Counted from the first letter of the stretch, positions 25,942-35,398 are shown. The stretch: DNA of 64,000 bases from Streptomyces capillispiralis (GCF_007829875.1 NZ_VIWV01000001.1:4806501-4870500), one strand, 5' to 3'. Made by a program: numbers and translations. The notes: generated by a model not told the origin, from the letters alone.

Positions 25942-26047
25942 TCAGAGGATCCTGATGCGGTATGCCCTGACCCCACCTGGGTGGTTCGGCCAGGTCATCT
26001 CGGTGTACTTGCCGATCGGCTGCTCGGGCTGCCACCTTCCGTCCATG
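25942..26047 (-). pseudogene. Truncated second copy of the beta/gamma-crystallin-like gene
   Basis: The minus-strand translation GRWQPEQPIGKYTEMTWPNHPGGV...RIRIL-stop parallels the C-terminus of the intact neighbour (GRWQPDTPINKWTVFTWPNHPGGV...GIKIL-stop). Nucleotide similarity runs from the stop codon for about 105 nt, then is lost. No signal peptide or N-terminal half is present. It is a broken tandem duplicate. Confidence 0.75.
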
Positions 26048-26253
26048 GAGGGCAGGTCCTGCGCCGGGCCCCCGGAAACGGATCGCCGTGGACGTGGCCA
26101 GGTGTGGTCGTTTCCGGGCCGTCCCGCCGGCGCGGCTGTCTGGATACCGGCCTCGCGAGCCCCCCGGCGGGGCTGCGGACACAGCTCCGCCAGGGGACGT
26201 TACGACTGTTCGGGCCGAACGGACAGGACCACGCCCCCGCTACCACTGACGGT

Positions 26254-26619
26254 TCAGAGGATCTTGATTCCGGTGACGCTGACCCCACCCGGGTGATTCG
26301 GCCAGGTGAAGACGGTCCACTTGTTGATCGGGGTGTCGGGCTGCCACCTTCCGTCCCCGTGCCACTGGACCCGGTTGTTGCCGGTCGAGATCTTCGTGAT
26401 CCACCAGCCCCTGGCGAATTCCAAGGTTCCGGCGTTGGCGTAACACAAGGTCTGGGTGGGTCCCAGGGTCGGGTGGATGTCGATGTGCAGGAACTCACCC
26501 GTACTGCACGGTACCTTGCCGATCGCGGACGCCTGCGTCGTGGTGGCAAGGGTGAGTGAGGTCGCCGCCACGACGGTCGTCAGCGCGGACAGGACCACTC
26601 GTTTGGCTGCTTGGTTCAT
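26254..26619 (-). CDS. Small secreted beta/gamma-crystallin-like protein
   Basis: Protein of 121 aa. A signal peptide (about 1-32, ending QASA) precedes a roughly 89-residue domain with two cysteines (PCSTGEFLHI and LCYANAGTLEF), many Trp/Tyr/Gly residues and the pattern GWWITKISTGNNRVQWH. This matches small Streptomyces beta/gamma-crystallin-fold proteins (metalloproteinase inhibitor and killer-toxin-like group). AAGGAGAA lies before the ATG. Its role (inhibitor, toxin or wall protein) cannot be settled here. A truncated copy lies directly downstream. Confidence 0.75.
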   Translation of the reverse strand: MNQAAKRVVLSALTTVVAATSLTLATTTQASAIGKVPCSTGEFLHIDIHPTLGPTQTLCYANAGTLEFARGWWITKISTGNNRVQWHGDGRWQPDTPINKWTVFTWPNHPGGVSVTGIKIL

Positions 26620-26709
26620 GGAAGTTCTCCTTCTCGTGTCGTGCTGGAGGGCCGGACGGTGGTGCGGTCTGGCACAGTGCCGTCCGGAGTCGAGGGGTGA
26701 GGCTCCGAT

Positions 26710-27624
26710 TCAGGTCGTGTTTGACGCGGCCAGGAGGTGTGCGGCCCGGTCGACCTGCGCCTGAACCTGTTTCTTGTAGCCAGTCAGGACTTCGGCGTTG
26801 GCGGATATGAGCTGCTGCTGGTATCCGGTGAGGACGGCGAAGTAGACGGCGGCCAGATTCGATGACCGCGTGCAGGACTCGTCGGCCGTGGCCGCGGCGA
26901 TCTCCTTCGCGGTCGCCTTCTCGGCGTTCAGGAAGCCGTTGGCCAGCTCCTCGGGATCGTCGGCCGGATGTCCCGCCGTGCTCATGCAGTCCGACCAGCG
27001 TTCACGCGCGGCACCGACCCGGCTGTCGGCGGCCGCCTGCTGGAACGACTGTCCGAACAAGTCCTGGGTGAGCTTCCAACCCCGGGTGCCGGCGAGAGAG
27101 GGCACTTGCTTGTCGGCCTTGTCCCAGCAGGCGTTGTAGTCCTTCAATTCCCGGCCGGTCGGGCCTTGGGTGGCTGAAAGGGGCACGGCGACGTGGAAAC
27201 CGATGCGCTTGGCGGTCGCACTGCCGATGTAGCCCCAGGCGCCGGCCGGGTGGATCGCTTCTTTTTCTTCTTTCGTCTTCGCGGCAGCCCGGGTCTTCTT
27301 CTGGCCTGAATAGCTGGTGTATCCCCGGTTCTGCATACAGCGGGCGACCAGCGCCTCGTTTGTCCGGTGCAGCAGGACGTCGTCCTGCTCGGAGGTGCCG
27401 TAGGCGGACAGCGGGACGCCCGTCAGACCGTCGTATCCGGTGGCGGGCGCTGTCGAAGTGGCCGCGATGGCCGGCGGGGTCGGCGTCACGTGCGCCGTGC
27501 TGTCGGTGAGGTCCGCGGAGCAGCCGATGGTCAGCAGACCGGCGGCGATCGCCGCGATGGAGGTCATTCCCATGACGGGCCGTACGGCTCGCCGCGCGCC
27601 GGGGGCAACTCGAACGGTTCTCAT
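26710..27624 (-). CDS. Actinobacterial lipoprotein of unknown function
   Basis: Protein of 304 aa from ATG 27624. The lipobox LLTIGCS (about residue 35) predicts lipid anchoring outside the membrane. The mature part has paired cysteines spread over alpha-helical stretches (CMQNRGYTSYS, ACWDKADKQV, WSDCMSTAGHP, DESCTRSS), a pattern seen in many actinomycete lipoproteins without assigned function. An upstream frame extension lacks support. It is divergent from the STAND regulator gene, with 221 nt between. Confidence 0.8.
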   Translation of the reverse strand: MRTVRVAPGARRAVRPVMGMTSIAAIAAGLLTIGCSADLTDSTAHVTPTPPAIAATSTAPATGYDGLTGVPLSAYGTSEQDDVLLHRTNEALVARCMQNRGYTSYSGQKKTRAAAKTKEEKEAIHPAGAWGYIGSATAKRIGFHVAVPLSATQGPTGRELKDYNACWDKADKQVPSLAGTRGWKLTQDLFGQSFQQAAADSRVGAARERWSDCMSTAGHPADDPEELANGFLNAEKATAKEIAAATADESCTRSSNLAAVYFAVLTGYQQQLISANAEVLTGYKKQVQAQVDRAAHLLAASNTT

Positions 27625-27845
27625 GCTGGACGTGCCCTTTCCGGGAGCAGAAGCGCGGTGCCGGCCGCGGGGAAGACCAATCGGATTTGGTCGGACGAGT
27701 GCTTTATGGACAGATGCATTCACCACCTGATCGGGACGGATGTGACAAGTAGACTGCTCCTCACGATCGATGCCCAGGCAGAACAGCAGGCACAAGTACC
27801 GCCGGTACGAAATGCCTGCGCGCATACTCGGCGGAGAAGCGGACG

Positions 27846-30140
27846 TTGGACAGCTCGTTAGGGGCGCTCTTACGGCGCCTGCGGCATGCCGCCCAAATGA
27901 CCATCGAGGAGTTGTCGCACGCTTCCGGGGTCAGCGTGCGAGCGATCGGCAACCTGGAGCGCGGTGAGAGCCTCGGGCCGCAGCGCGCCACCGTGATCGC
28001 ACTCGCGGACGCGCTACGACTGACCGGTGAGTGTCGCGACGAGCTACTGCGGGCCGCCCGCTCCGGTCAGCGCCGCAACCCGGCACCGGCCCCGGGGCTG
28101 ATGGCGATGCCTCGCGCGGTGCCCGACTTCACCGGCCGCGGCCAGGAGGTGGGCTGGCTGGCCTCGCTCACGGACGGTTCGCGGGACGAGCCGGCGCCCA
28201 TCGTCGTGATCTCGGGCCAGCCGGGGGTCGGCAAGACCAGCTTGGCGGTGCACGCCGTCAGTAAGCTGTCGCACCGTTTCCCCGACGGGTACTTCTTCGT
28301 CGACCTGCGCGGCCTGGAGGCACGGCCGCTGGACCCCGGCGTCGTTCTGGAACGGCTGATCCGCGCCCTGGCGCCGACCCGGCATCGGCTGCCGCTCGAT
28401 GTGGGGGACCGGGCGGCCCTGTACCGGTCCGTGGTTGCCGAGCGCCGGATCGCCGTGGTGTTGGACAACGTGGCGGACGAGGCCCAGGTACGTCCCCTGC
28501 TGCCGGCGACCGGCGCGGTCCTGACAGTGATCACCAGTCGTCGGCTGCTCACCGGCTTGGAAGGGGTGGCCCGGCTCCCACTGCCGCCACTGCCTGACAC
28601 GGAAGCCCGCCACCTGCTGGAGCACCTGATCCCCGGCCTACCCACTGCCGACCACGCCACCGACGCGATATCGCGACTGGCGCACTCCTGCGGCAACCTC
28701 CCACTGGCCCTGCGGATCGTCGGCAACCGCATGGCCAGCCGCCCCGACTGGTCACCCGACCGGCTCGCAACCCGTCTCGAGGGCGAGGAACGCCGTCTGG
28801 ACGCACTGACCGCCGGCGACCTGGAGGTCACCGCGGCTTTCGAACTGTCCTACGCACAGCTGTCCGGCGCCGCGCGACAACTCTTCCGACGACTGTCCCT
28901 GATGCCGGGACCGCACTGTGGCCCCCGACTGGCCTCAGTGCTGGGAGGGCTGCCGGACGCCGACACGGAGGACGCCCTGGACGAGCTGGTCGAGCTCGGT
29001 CTGCTCCAGTCGGGTTTCACCGCGCGCTACCGGCTGCACGACCTCATCCGGATCTTCGCCCGACGGCGACTGGAGCAGGAGGAGCCCGAGGACGAGCGCG
29101 CCGCCGCCGAGACACGAGCGGTGGACTGGCTGTTGGACACGGCGATCGCGGCCGGCCGCTGGTTCGACCCGGACTACGACAAGACCCTCCCCGAGCACTG
29201 GGACGACCGCGCGCAGCTGGACTCCCCTGAGGCCGCACAACAATGGTTGATGACCGAGGCCGACGGCTGGCTCGCCGCGCTGGAACTGGCTGCCGCCACC
29301 GGAAGGTGGCAACGGGTGGTCGACGTGGCCGAAGCCATGCACTGGTTCTCCGACCGCTGGATCCACTGGGGCTACTGGCCCCGGATATTCACCCTGTCCA
29401 GCAACGCCGCCGCCGAGCTGGCCGACCATACCGCCGCCGCAACGCATTTGAACTACCTCTCCTGGGCGCACAACACGTGCCTCGGCGACACCGCGGGAGC
29501 GAGCGACTGCGCCCGTCGAGCCCACGCGGAAGCGGTCACGGCCGGGGACCTGCGACAGCAGGCGTGGGCCGACTCGTACCTGGCGGTGGCGCTGTTGAAG
29601 GCCGGGGATGCCCATGGCGCGCTGCCGCTGGCTGCCCGGGCGATGAGGGGCTTCCGCACCGTGAACGACCGAGAAGGCATGGTCATGCACGCGCTGTCCA
29701 CCCTGGGCAGAGCGCTCGAGCGCACCGGGAAGCCGGGTGAGGCGCTGCGTGCCTACAGGCAGAGACTCACACTGGCGTCCGACCCGGCCACCGCGCCGTC
29801 GCCCGAGATCGCGGGAATGACACGGGTATCGGCGGCACGCGACATCGGCCTGCTGCACATCACGCAGGGAAGGTGGCGGGAGGCGATCGCGACACTCGAG
29901 CCGGCCGTCGCCTGGGAACAGGCCTCGAACATTCCCCAATGGCAGGCGCAGATGTACGCGGCGCTCGGCCGGGCACGCCGGGAACTGGGGCAGACCGAAG
30001 GCGCGTTGGCCGACGTGGACCGCGCCATCGCGATCCATGAGCAGATCGGTGACGACAACGCCGTAAAGGCCATCCAGGCCCTGCGCAACGGTTTGGGCCC
30101 GGACCCGAGCACTCGATCGACAACGGAAACGACATCATGA
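27846..30140 (+). CDS. HTH / NB-ARC / TPR (STAND) regulator with two TTA codons
   Basis: Protein of 764 aa. An XRE-type HTH (about 5-60, MTIEELSHASGVSVRAIGNL) is followed by an NB-ARC ATPase with Walker A GQPGVGKTS (about 124), VVLDNV and a GNLPLALRI (GLPLA-like) motif, and then C-terminal tetratricopeptide repeats (about 520-750). This is AfsR-like architecture without the SARP domain; such proteins are ATP-dependent switches for secondary metabolism or development. The TTG start has GGAG 9 nt upstream. Codons 5 and 9 are both TTA, so translation should depend on the bldA leucyl-tRNA. The target is unknown; the adjacent lipoprotein is one candidate. Confidence 0.88.
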   Translation: MDSSLGALLRRLRHAAQMTIEELSHASGVSVRAIGNLERGESLGPQRATVIALADALRLTGECRDELLRAARSGQRRNPAPAPGLMAMPRAVPDFTGRGQEVGWLASLTDGSRDEPAPIVVISGQPGVGKTSLAVHAVSKLSHRFPDGYFFVDLRGLEARPLDPGVVLERLIRALAPTRHRLPLDVGDRAALYRSVVAERRIAVVLDNVADEAQVRPLLPATGAVLTVITSRRLLTGLEGVARLPLPPLPDTEARHLLEHLIPGLPTADHATDAISRLAHSCGNLPLALRIVGNRMASRPDWSPDRLATRLEGEERRLDALTAGDLEVTAAFELSYAQLSGAARQLFRRLSLMPGPHCGPRLASVLGGLPDADTEDALDELVELGLLQSGFTARYRLHDLIRIFARRRLEQEEPEDERAAAETRAVDWLLDTAIAAGRWFDPDYDKTLPEHWDDRAQLDSPEAAQQWLMTEADGWLAALELAAATGRWQRVVDVAEAMHWFSDRWIHWGYWPRIFTLSSNAAAELADHTAAATHLNYLSWAHNTCLGDTAGASDCARRAHAEAVTAGDLRQQAWADSYLAVALLKAGDAHGALPLAARAMRGFRTVNDREGMVMHALSTLGRALERTGKPGEALRAYRQRLTLASDPATAPSPEIAGMTRVSAARDIGLLHITQGRWREAIATLEPAVAWEQASNIPQWQAQMYAALGRARRELGQTEGALADVDRAIAIHEQIGDDNAVKAIQALRNGLGPDPSTRSTTETTS

Positions 30141-30359
30141 ACCTAGCAGTCCCCGCAGTCCCCGCAGCGCCGGACGGGACCCGGCACCTCACCGCCCCGC
30201 CCCGCCCGGCGCCGGACACCTCTCACCCCGCCCCCGCCGGTGGTGAGAGCAACGTTCCCTACCGGTCACCGCCCGCCACAGACCGGAAACGCTCCCTCCC
30301 TACCTTCGGGATCAGCCCCTCGCGGCACCGTCCGCACCCCGGAGAACAGTGGAGGCGTC

Positions 30360-31718
30360 ATGACAGCCCGCAGCGGTCGCTGGATCCAGCACTGGGATCC
30401 GGAGGACGAGACCTTCTGGAACACCACCGGTGAGAAGACCGCCCGCCGCAACCTCCTCTTCTCCGTGCTGTCCGAGCACATCGGCTTCTCCATCTGGACG
30501 ATGTGGTCCGTGCTGGTGCTCTTCATGGGCCCCGAGTACGGACTGACGCCCGCCGACAAGTTCCTGCTGACGTCCATGGTCACCCTGGTCGGCGCCGTGG
30601 TCCGGGTCCCGTACACCTTCGCGGTCGCGGTCTTCGGCGGACGGAACTGGACGATCGTCTCCGCCGGACTGCTGCTGGTGCCGACGGTCGCCGCGTTCGC
30701 CGTGATGGAGCCGGGGACGTCCTTCTCCACGTTCCTACTGGTCGGCCTGCTGGCCGGGATCGGCGGCGGCAACTTCGCCTCCTCCATGACCAACATCAAC
30801 GCCTTCTTCCCGCTGCGGAAGAAGGGCTGGGCGCTGGGCCTGAACGCCGGCGGCGGCAACATCGGCGTCCCGGTGATCCAGCTCGCCGCCCTCGCCATCA
30901 TCGGGGCGAGCGGCGGACCGAGGGTGCTGCTCGGCATCTACATCCCGCTGATCGCCGTCGCCGCCGTGCTCGCCGCGCTCTACATGGACAACCTGGCCTC
31001 GGTGAAGAACGACACCGGTGCCGCCAAGGACGCCGCGCGGGACGCGCACACCTGGATCATGTCCTTCCTCTACATCGGTACCTTCGGTTCGTTCATCGGC
31101 TACAGCTTCGCCTTCGGGCAGGTGCTGCAGAACCAGTTCGACCGCACCCCGCTCGAAGCCGCCTACGTCACCTTCATCGGTCCGCTGCTCGGCTCGCTGA
31201 TCCGCCCGGTGGGCGGCTCGCTCGCCGACCGGTACGGCGGCGCGCGGATCACGCTGTGGAACTTCGTCGCCATGGGCGCGGCGACCTCCGTGCTGATCGT
31301 CGCCTCCATGCAGAAGTCGCTCGCGCTGTTCACCGTCGCCTTCGTGGTGCTGTTCGTGCTGACTGGCCTCGGCAACGGCTCGACGTACAAGATGATCCCC
31401 GGCATCTTCCAGGCGAAGGCGCTGGCCAAGGGGCTCGGGGGCGAGGAGGCGGCCGCGTACGGGCGGCGGCTGTCCGGGGCGTCCATGGGGCTGATCGGCG
31501 CGGTGGGCGCGCTCGGCGGGGTCGGCATCAACCTGGCCTTCCGCCAGTCCTTCCTCTCCTACGGCTCCGGCACCGGCGCGTTCGTCGCCTTCCTCGCCTG
31601 CTACGCCGTCTGTTTCGCGGTCACCTGGGCGGTATACCTTCGCCGCCCCGCGGCCGGGCGGACCGGCACGACCGCCGCCTCCGAGGAGAAGCCGCAGCTC
31701 AGCTACGCCAGGGTGTGA
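30360..31718 (+). CDS. narK: Nitrate/nitrite transporter NarK-like
   Basis: MFS transporter of 452 aa, nitrate/nitrite porter family. ATG 30360 has GGAGG in AGTGGAGGCGTC just upstream. The glycine-rich nitrate signature motifs are visible in AGIGGGNFASSMTNINAFFP and LGLNAGGGNIGVP, and later GLGNGSTYKMIP. The protein begins WIQHWDPEDETFWN, typical of Streptomyces NarK. It is followed after 120 nt by the nnaR-like regulator. Expected roles are nitrate uptake and nitrite export. Confidence 0.93.
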   Translation: MTARSGRWIQHWDPEDETFWNTTGEKTARRNLLFSVLSEHIGFSIWTMWSVLVLFMGPEYGLTPADKFLLTSMVTLVGAVVRVPYTFAVAVFGGRNWTIVSAGLLLVPTVAAFAVMEPGTSFSTFLLVGLLAGIGGGNFASSMTNINAFFPLRKKGWALGLNAGGGNIGVPVIQLAALAIIGASGGPRVLLGIYIPLIAVAAVLAALYMDNLASVKNDTGAAKDAARDAHTWIMSFLYIGTFGSFIGYSFAFGQVLQNQFDRTPLEAAYVTFIGPLLGSLIRPVGGSLADRYGGARITLWNFVAMGAATSVLIVASMQKSLALFTVAFVVLFVLTGLGNGSTYKMIPGIFQAKALAKGLGGEEAAAYGRRLSGASMGLIGAVGALGGVGINLAFRQSFLSYGSGTGAFVAFLACYAVCFAVTWAVYLRRPAAGRTGTTAASEEKPQLSYARV

Positions 31719-31838
31719 CGTAACACTGGTGACATGATGCCGAACCGAGCCCGTCACGGATCGTTGACAGGCTCGATCGGCATGGAGGTGGAGCCGCACC
31801 TCCGTGCAGTACGCCGACTCGAGTGCGGGACGAGAGCC

Positions 31839-32990
31839 ATGGACGACGAACGACAACGCCCCGACCACGGGCCACTCGCGGGCTTCACCGTGGGGGTGAC
31901 CGCGGCGCGCCGGGCCGACGAACTGGGCGCGCTGCTGGAGCGGCGCGGAGCCGTCGTGCTGCACGCCCCGGCCCTGCGGATCGTGCCGCTCGCCGACGAC
32001 AGCGAGCTGCTGGCCGCCACCAAGGACATCATCGGGCAGGTCCCGGACATCGCGGTCGCCACGACGGCGATCGGTTTCCGGGGGTGGGTGGAGGCCGCCG
32101 ACGGCTGGGGACTCGGCGAGGACCTGCTGGCGCGGCTGCGCGGGGTGCGGATCCTGGCGCGCGGGCCCAAGGTGAAGGGCGCGATCCGGGCCGCCGGACT
32201 GACCGAGGAGTGGTCGCCGGCGTCGGAGTCGCTGGCCGAAGTGCTCGACCGGCTGCTGGAGGAGGGCGTCGACGGGCTGCGCATCGCCGTCCAGCTGCAC
32301 GGTGAGCCGCTGCCCGGGTTCGTGGAGTCGCTCAGGGCCGGGGGAGCGGACGTGGTGGGCGTGCCCGTCTACCGGTGGCTGCCGCCGGAGGACATCGGGC
32401 CCGTCGACCGGCTCCTCGACGCGGCCGTCGCCCGGACGCTGGACGCGGTCACCTTCACCAGCGCGCCCGCCGCCGCGTCCCTGCTGTCGCGCGCCGAGGA
32501 ACGCGGGCAGCTCGACGACGTGCTCGCTGCCCTCGGCCACGACGTGCTGTCCGCCTGCGTCGGCCCGGTCACCGCGCTGCCGCTGCAGGCCCGCGGCATC
32601 GACACCGTCCAGCCCGAACGCTTCCGGCTCGGCCCGCTCGTCCAGCTGCTCTGCCAGGAACTGCCCGCCCGCGCCCGCTCGTTGCCCCTGGCCGGGCACC
32701 GGGTGGAGATCCGGGGGCACGCGGTCCTGGTGGACGGCGTGCTCCGGCCCGTACCGCCGGCCGGGATGTCGCTGCTGCGGGCGCTGGCCCGGCGGCCCGG
32801 CTGGGTCGTCGCCCGCGCGGAACTGCTGCGCGCCCTGCCGGGCGCGGGCCGCGACGAGCACGCGGTGGAGACCGCCATGGCCCGCCTGCGTTCCGCCCTC
32901 GGCACCCCGAAGCTGATCCAGACGGTCGTCAAGCGCGGCTACCGCCTCGCCCTGGACCCGGTGGCGGAGTCGAAGTACGCGGACGGGTGA
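31839..32990 (+). CDS. nnaR: NnaR: HemD-like domain fused to winged-helix DNA-binding domain
   Basis: About 383 aa from ATG 31839 (an in-frame ATG at 31734 is possible). Residues about 10-270 have the uroporphyrinogen-III synthase fold (FTVGVTAARRADELGALLE...VTFTSAPAAASLL). The C-terminal 85 residues form an OmpR/PhoB-type winged helix (RPVPPAGMSLLRALARRPG...VKRGYRLAL). NnaR of S. coelicolor (SCO2958, from memory) is a co-activator with GlnR of nitrate/nitrite assimilation genes. The HemD part probably senses rather than catalyses. Its location right after narK supports the assignment. Confidence 0.85.
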   Translation: MDDERQRPDHGPLAGFTVGVTAARRADELGALLERRGAVVLHAPALRIVPLADDSELLAATKDIIGQVPDIAVATTAIGFRGWVEAADGWGLGEDLLARLRGVRILARGPKVKGAIRAAGLTEEWSPASESLAEVLDRLLEEGVDGLRIAVQLHGEPLPGFVESLRAGGADVVGVPVYRWLPPEDIGPVDRLLDAAVARTLDAVTFTSAPAAASLLSRAEERGQLDDVLAALGHDVLSACVGPVTALPLQARGIDTVQPERFRLGPLVQLLCQELPARARSLPLAGHRVEIRGHAVLVDGVLRPVPPAGMSLLRALARRPGWVVARAELLRALPGAGRDEHAVETAMARLRSALGTPKLIQTVVKRGYRLALDPVAESKYADG

Positions 32991-33102
32991 GCGCGGCGCG
33001 AGGGGTTCCAGGGACCGCTGCGGGCGGGCACTGTGGGAGGGGAACGGTTTCCCGGATCGCTCACCGGCCCCGCGCGGGGCCAACCTAGGCGGTGGCAGGA
33101 AC

Positions 33103-33696
33103 ATGGCACTGGGTACGGTCACGGCGCCCTACGAGCCGAGGTTCGACACCGGGCGGATCTGCCTGGATCTGCTCGCGACCGCCCATCCCGGCGAACGGAT
33201 CGACTCAGTGGCGGCGCTGCGCGCCTGGATCACCGGCTCCGGGCTCGTGCCCCAGGGCACCGCGCTGGCCCACGCCGACCCCTCCTGGCCAGTGGCGTTC
33301 CGTGAACTGCGCGCGCAGATCGGGTCGTTGGTGCGCGGCCGGCCCGCGCCCGGTGTCCCCTCGTACGACCTCGCGCTCGCCCGGGTCAACGAACTCGCCC
33401 GCGCCGCGCCCCCGGCGCCCCGCGCGGTGCCGGGCGAGGACGGCGCGCTGGTGCGCGGGCTGGACGGTCCGCCCGGCCGGGCCGCCCTGCTCGCGGTGAT
33501 CGCGCGGGACGCGGTGGACCTGCTCACCGACCCCGCCGCGCGGGCGAGCCTGCGGCAGTGCGAGGGCGACAACTGCCCGATCGTGTACGTCGACACCTCC
33601 CGGGGGCGCCGGCGGCGCTGGTGCTCCAGCGAGGTCTGCGGCAACCGCGAACGGGTGGCCCGCCACCGCCGCCGCGCGGCGCTCGCGCGGGCCTGA
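33103..33696 (+). CDS. CGNR zinc-finger (ABATE-domain) regulator
   Basis: Protein of 197 aa. An N-terminal ABATE domain (RICLDLLAT, about 18-26, onward) is followed by the CGNR zinc finger: cysteines in LRQCEGDNCPIVYVD and RRWCSSEVCGNRERV near the end. These are probable DNA-binding, stress-linked regulators. It stands alone between nnaR and the sigma factor, so its target is unclear. Confidence 0.87.
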   Translation: MALGTVTAPYEPRFDTGRICLDLLATAHPGERIDSVAALRAWITGSGLVPQGTALAHADPSWPVAFRELRAQIGSLVRGRPAPGVPSYDLALARVNELARAAPPAPRAVPGEDGALVRGLDGPPGRAALLAVIARDAVDLLTDPAARASLRQCEGDNCPIVYVDTSRGRRRRWCSSEVCGNRERVARHRRRAALARA

Positions 33697-33983
33697 GTCC
33701 CCCTCGGGTGCGCCGGGGGGCGGTATCCGCGCGCGGGCAGCGATCGGGCGCCGAAGTGACCTCCGTTACAGCGCTGTTCGCCGCGCTCACGGCGTGAGCA
33801 GCGTCACAGTCCCGTCGTTGTGTCGGATATGTAAAGAAGTGGCGGGGGGAATGTGGCCTCATGTCCCGGTCGTCACCTCGTCCCCCCAGAAAACCGTCCC
33901 CTCGCTTTGAACACCCCACCCGCACCGTCCGTACCGGTTGTCGAGCGACCGACTGGGGGATCCCCCGGACACCGGAGGTGGGC

Positions 33984-34562
33984 GTGCGCAAGGATGCGGC
34001 CGTGGCCAATGAGCGTGGATCGAGGGCCCGACATCGCATGTCCTCACAGCCCTCGGAACCCGATGAGGAGCTGATGCGCGCGCTGTACCGCGAGCACGCC
34101 GGACCTCTGCTGGCCTACGTCCTGCGGCTGGTCGCCGGAGACCGGCAGCGCGCGGAGGACGTCGTGCAGGAGACGCTCATCCGTGCCTGGAAGAACGCCG
34201 GTCAGCTCAATCGGGCGACCGGTTCGGTACGCCCCTGGCTGGTGACGGTCGCCCGGCGCATCGTCATCGACGGCCACCGCAGCCGGCAGGCCCGGCCGCA
34301 GGAGGTCGATCCGTCGCCGCTGGAGGTCATCCCCGCGGAGGACGAGATCGACAAGGCGCTGTGGCTGATGACGCTGTCGGACGCGCTCGACGACCTGACC
34401 CCGGCCCACCGGGAGGTCCTCGTCGAGACGTACTTCAAAGGGCGTACCGTCAATGAGGCGGCACAGACGCTCGGCATACCCAGCGGCACGGTCCGCTCCC
34501 GGGTGTTCTACGCCCTGCGGTCGATGAAGCTGGCTCTGGAGGAGCGGGGGGTGACGGCGTGA
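33984..34562 (+). CDS. sigU: ECF sigma factor, SigU-like
   Basis: Sigma factor of 192 aa from GTG 33984 with GGAGG 5 nt upstream. Region 2 includes LYREHAGPLLAYVLRLV and AEDVVQETLIRAWKN; region 4 includes LTPAHREVLVETYFKG and PSGTVRSRVFYALRSMK. It overlaps by 4 nt with a ZAS anti-sigma gene, the usual control pair. The position, following nnaR and a CGNR gene, matches sigU (SCO2954 as I recall), linked to envelope stress and delayed differentiation. Confidence 0.88.
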   Translation: MRKDAAVANERGSRARHRMSSQPSEPDEELMRALYREHAGPLLAYVLRLVAGDRQRAEDVVQETLIRAWKNAGQLNRATGSVRPWLVTVARRIVIDGHRSRQARPQEVDPSPLEVIPAEDEIDKALWLMTLSDALDDLTPAHREVLVETYFKGRTVNEAAQTLGIPSGTVRSRVFYALRSMKLALEERGVTA

Positions 34563-35398
34563 TGGGTGTGTACGGGGGAAACCAGGGATTCGGCACGGGC
34601 GGTACGGGTATGTCTGGTGCCATGGAGGGATCACCGGTGCCGAACGAGCACGAGACCGTCGGTGCCTACGCCCTCGGGATTCTCGACGACGCCGAAGCGA
34701 CCGCGTTCGAGGCGCACTTGGCGACCTGCGAATGGTGCGCCCAGCAGCTCGACGAACTGGCCGGGATGGAACCGATGCTGGCCGCGCTCGCGGACCTGCC
34801 CGGCACCGGCACGCCCGCGCTGGGCGAGTCGCTGTCCGCCAAACCCTCCCCGCGCGTGGTGGAGAAGCTGGTCGACGAGGTCGCCGAGCGCCGCGCCCGC
34901 AAGCGCCGCCGCAACTTCTACATGGTGGCCGCCGCGGGCGCGCTGATCGTCAGCGGTCCCTTCGTCGCCGTGGCGGCGAGCGGCGGGGGCGACGAGGGCG
35001 GGCCCAGGAGCGGCACCGGGCAGACGCTCGCCGCGAACCCGGCCAAGGACGCCTTCGACAAGGCCTCCGACAGGATCTCGGCCACCGACCCCGGTACCAA
35101 GGTCTCCGCGACCGTGGCGCTGGAGGAGAAGACCTGGGGCACCGGGACGGTCCTCGAACTGAAGAACGTCACGGGTCCGCAGAAGTGCTCGCTGATCGCC
35201 GTCGGGAAGAACGGCGAGCGCGAGACCGTCACGTCCTGGTCGGTGCCGGACTGGGGCTACGGGCTGCCGGACGCCAAGACGGACAAGGCCAGGCAGCCGC
35301 TGTACATCCAGGGCGGCGCCGCGTTCGAGCCGAACGAGATCGACCACTTCCAGGTCATGACCTTCGACGGCAAGCTGCTCGTCGAGGTCGACGCGTAG
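34559..35398 (+). CDS. rsuA: Zinc-binding anti-sigma factor, RsuA-like
   Basis: Protein of 279 aa. The cytoplasmic ZAS domain has HETVGAYALGILDDAEA followed by HLATCEWC, the His-x3-Cys-x2-Cys zinc signature. One TM helix (about 121-140) leads to an outside domain (TVALEEKTWGTGTVLELKN) of the RskA C-terminal type. It begins GTGATG overlapping the sigU stop. It should hold SigU at the membrane until a signal leads to its release. Confidence 0.9.
   Translation: MMGVYGGNQGFGTGGTGMSGAMEGSPVPNEHETVGAYALGILDDAEATAFEAHLATCEWCAQQLDELAGMEPMLAALADLPGTGTPALGESLSAKPSPRVVEKLVDEVAERRARKRRRNFYMVAAAGALIVSGPFVAVAASGGGDEGGPRSGTGQTLAANPAKDAFDKASDRISATDPGTKVSATVALEEKTWGTGTVLELKNVTGPQKCSLIAVGKNGERETVTSWSVPDWGYGLPDAKTDKARQPLYIQGGAAFEPNEIDHFQVMTFDGKLLVEVDA

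Noticed and set aside
25624..26559. 311-residue plus-strand frame
   Set aside because: It runs antisense through the signal-peptide-bearing crystallin-like gene and its broken copy, has mixed low-complexity translation and no recognisable fold. Only a short N-terminal part may be a transposase relic.
30240..30359. GlnR/NnaR binding box before narK
   Set aside because: GTCAC and GAAAC elements occur at 30263-30293, but their spacing does not fit the GlnR a/b-site pattern.
30137..30433. 98-residue frame overlapping the STAND stop and the narK start
   Set aside because: Pro/Ser/Arg-rich with no domain, it overlaps narK in another frame. It was rejected despite an ATGA overlap with the previous stop.
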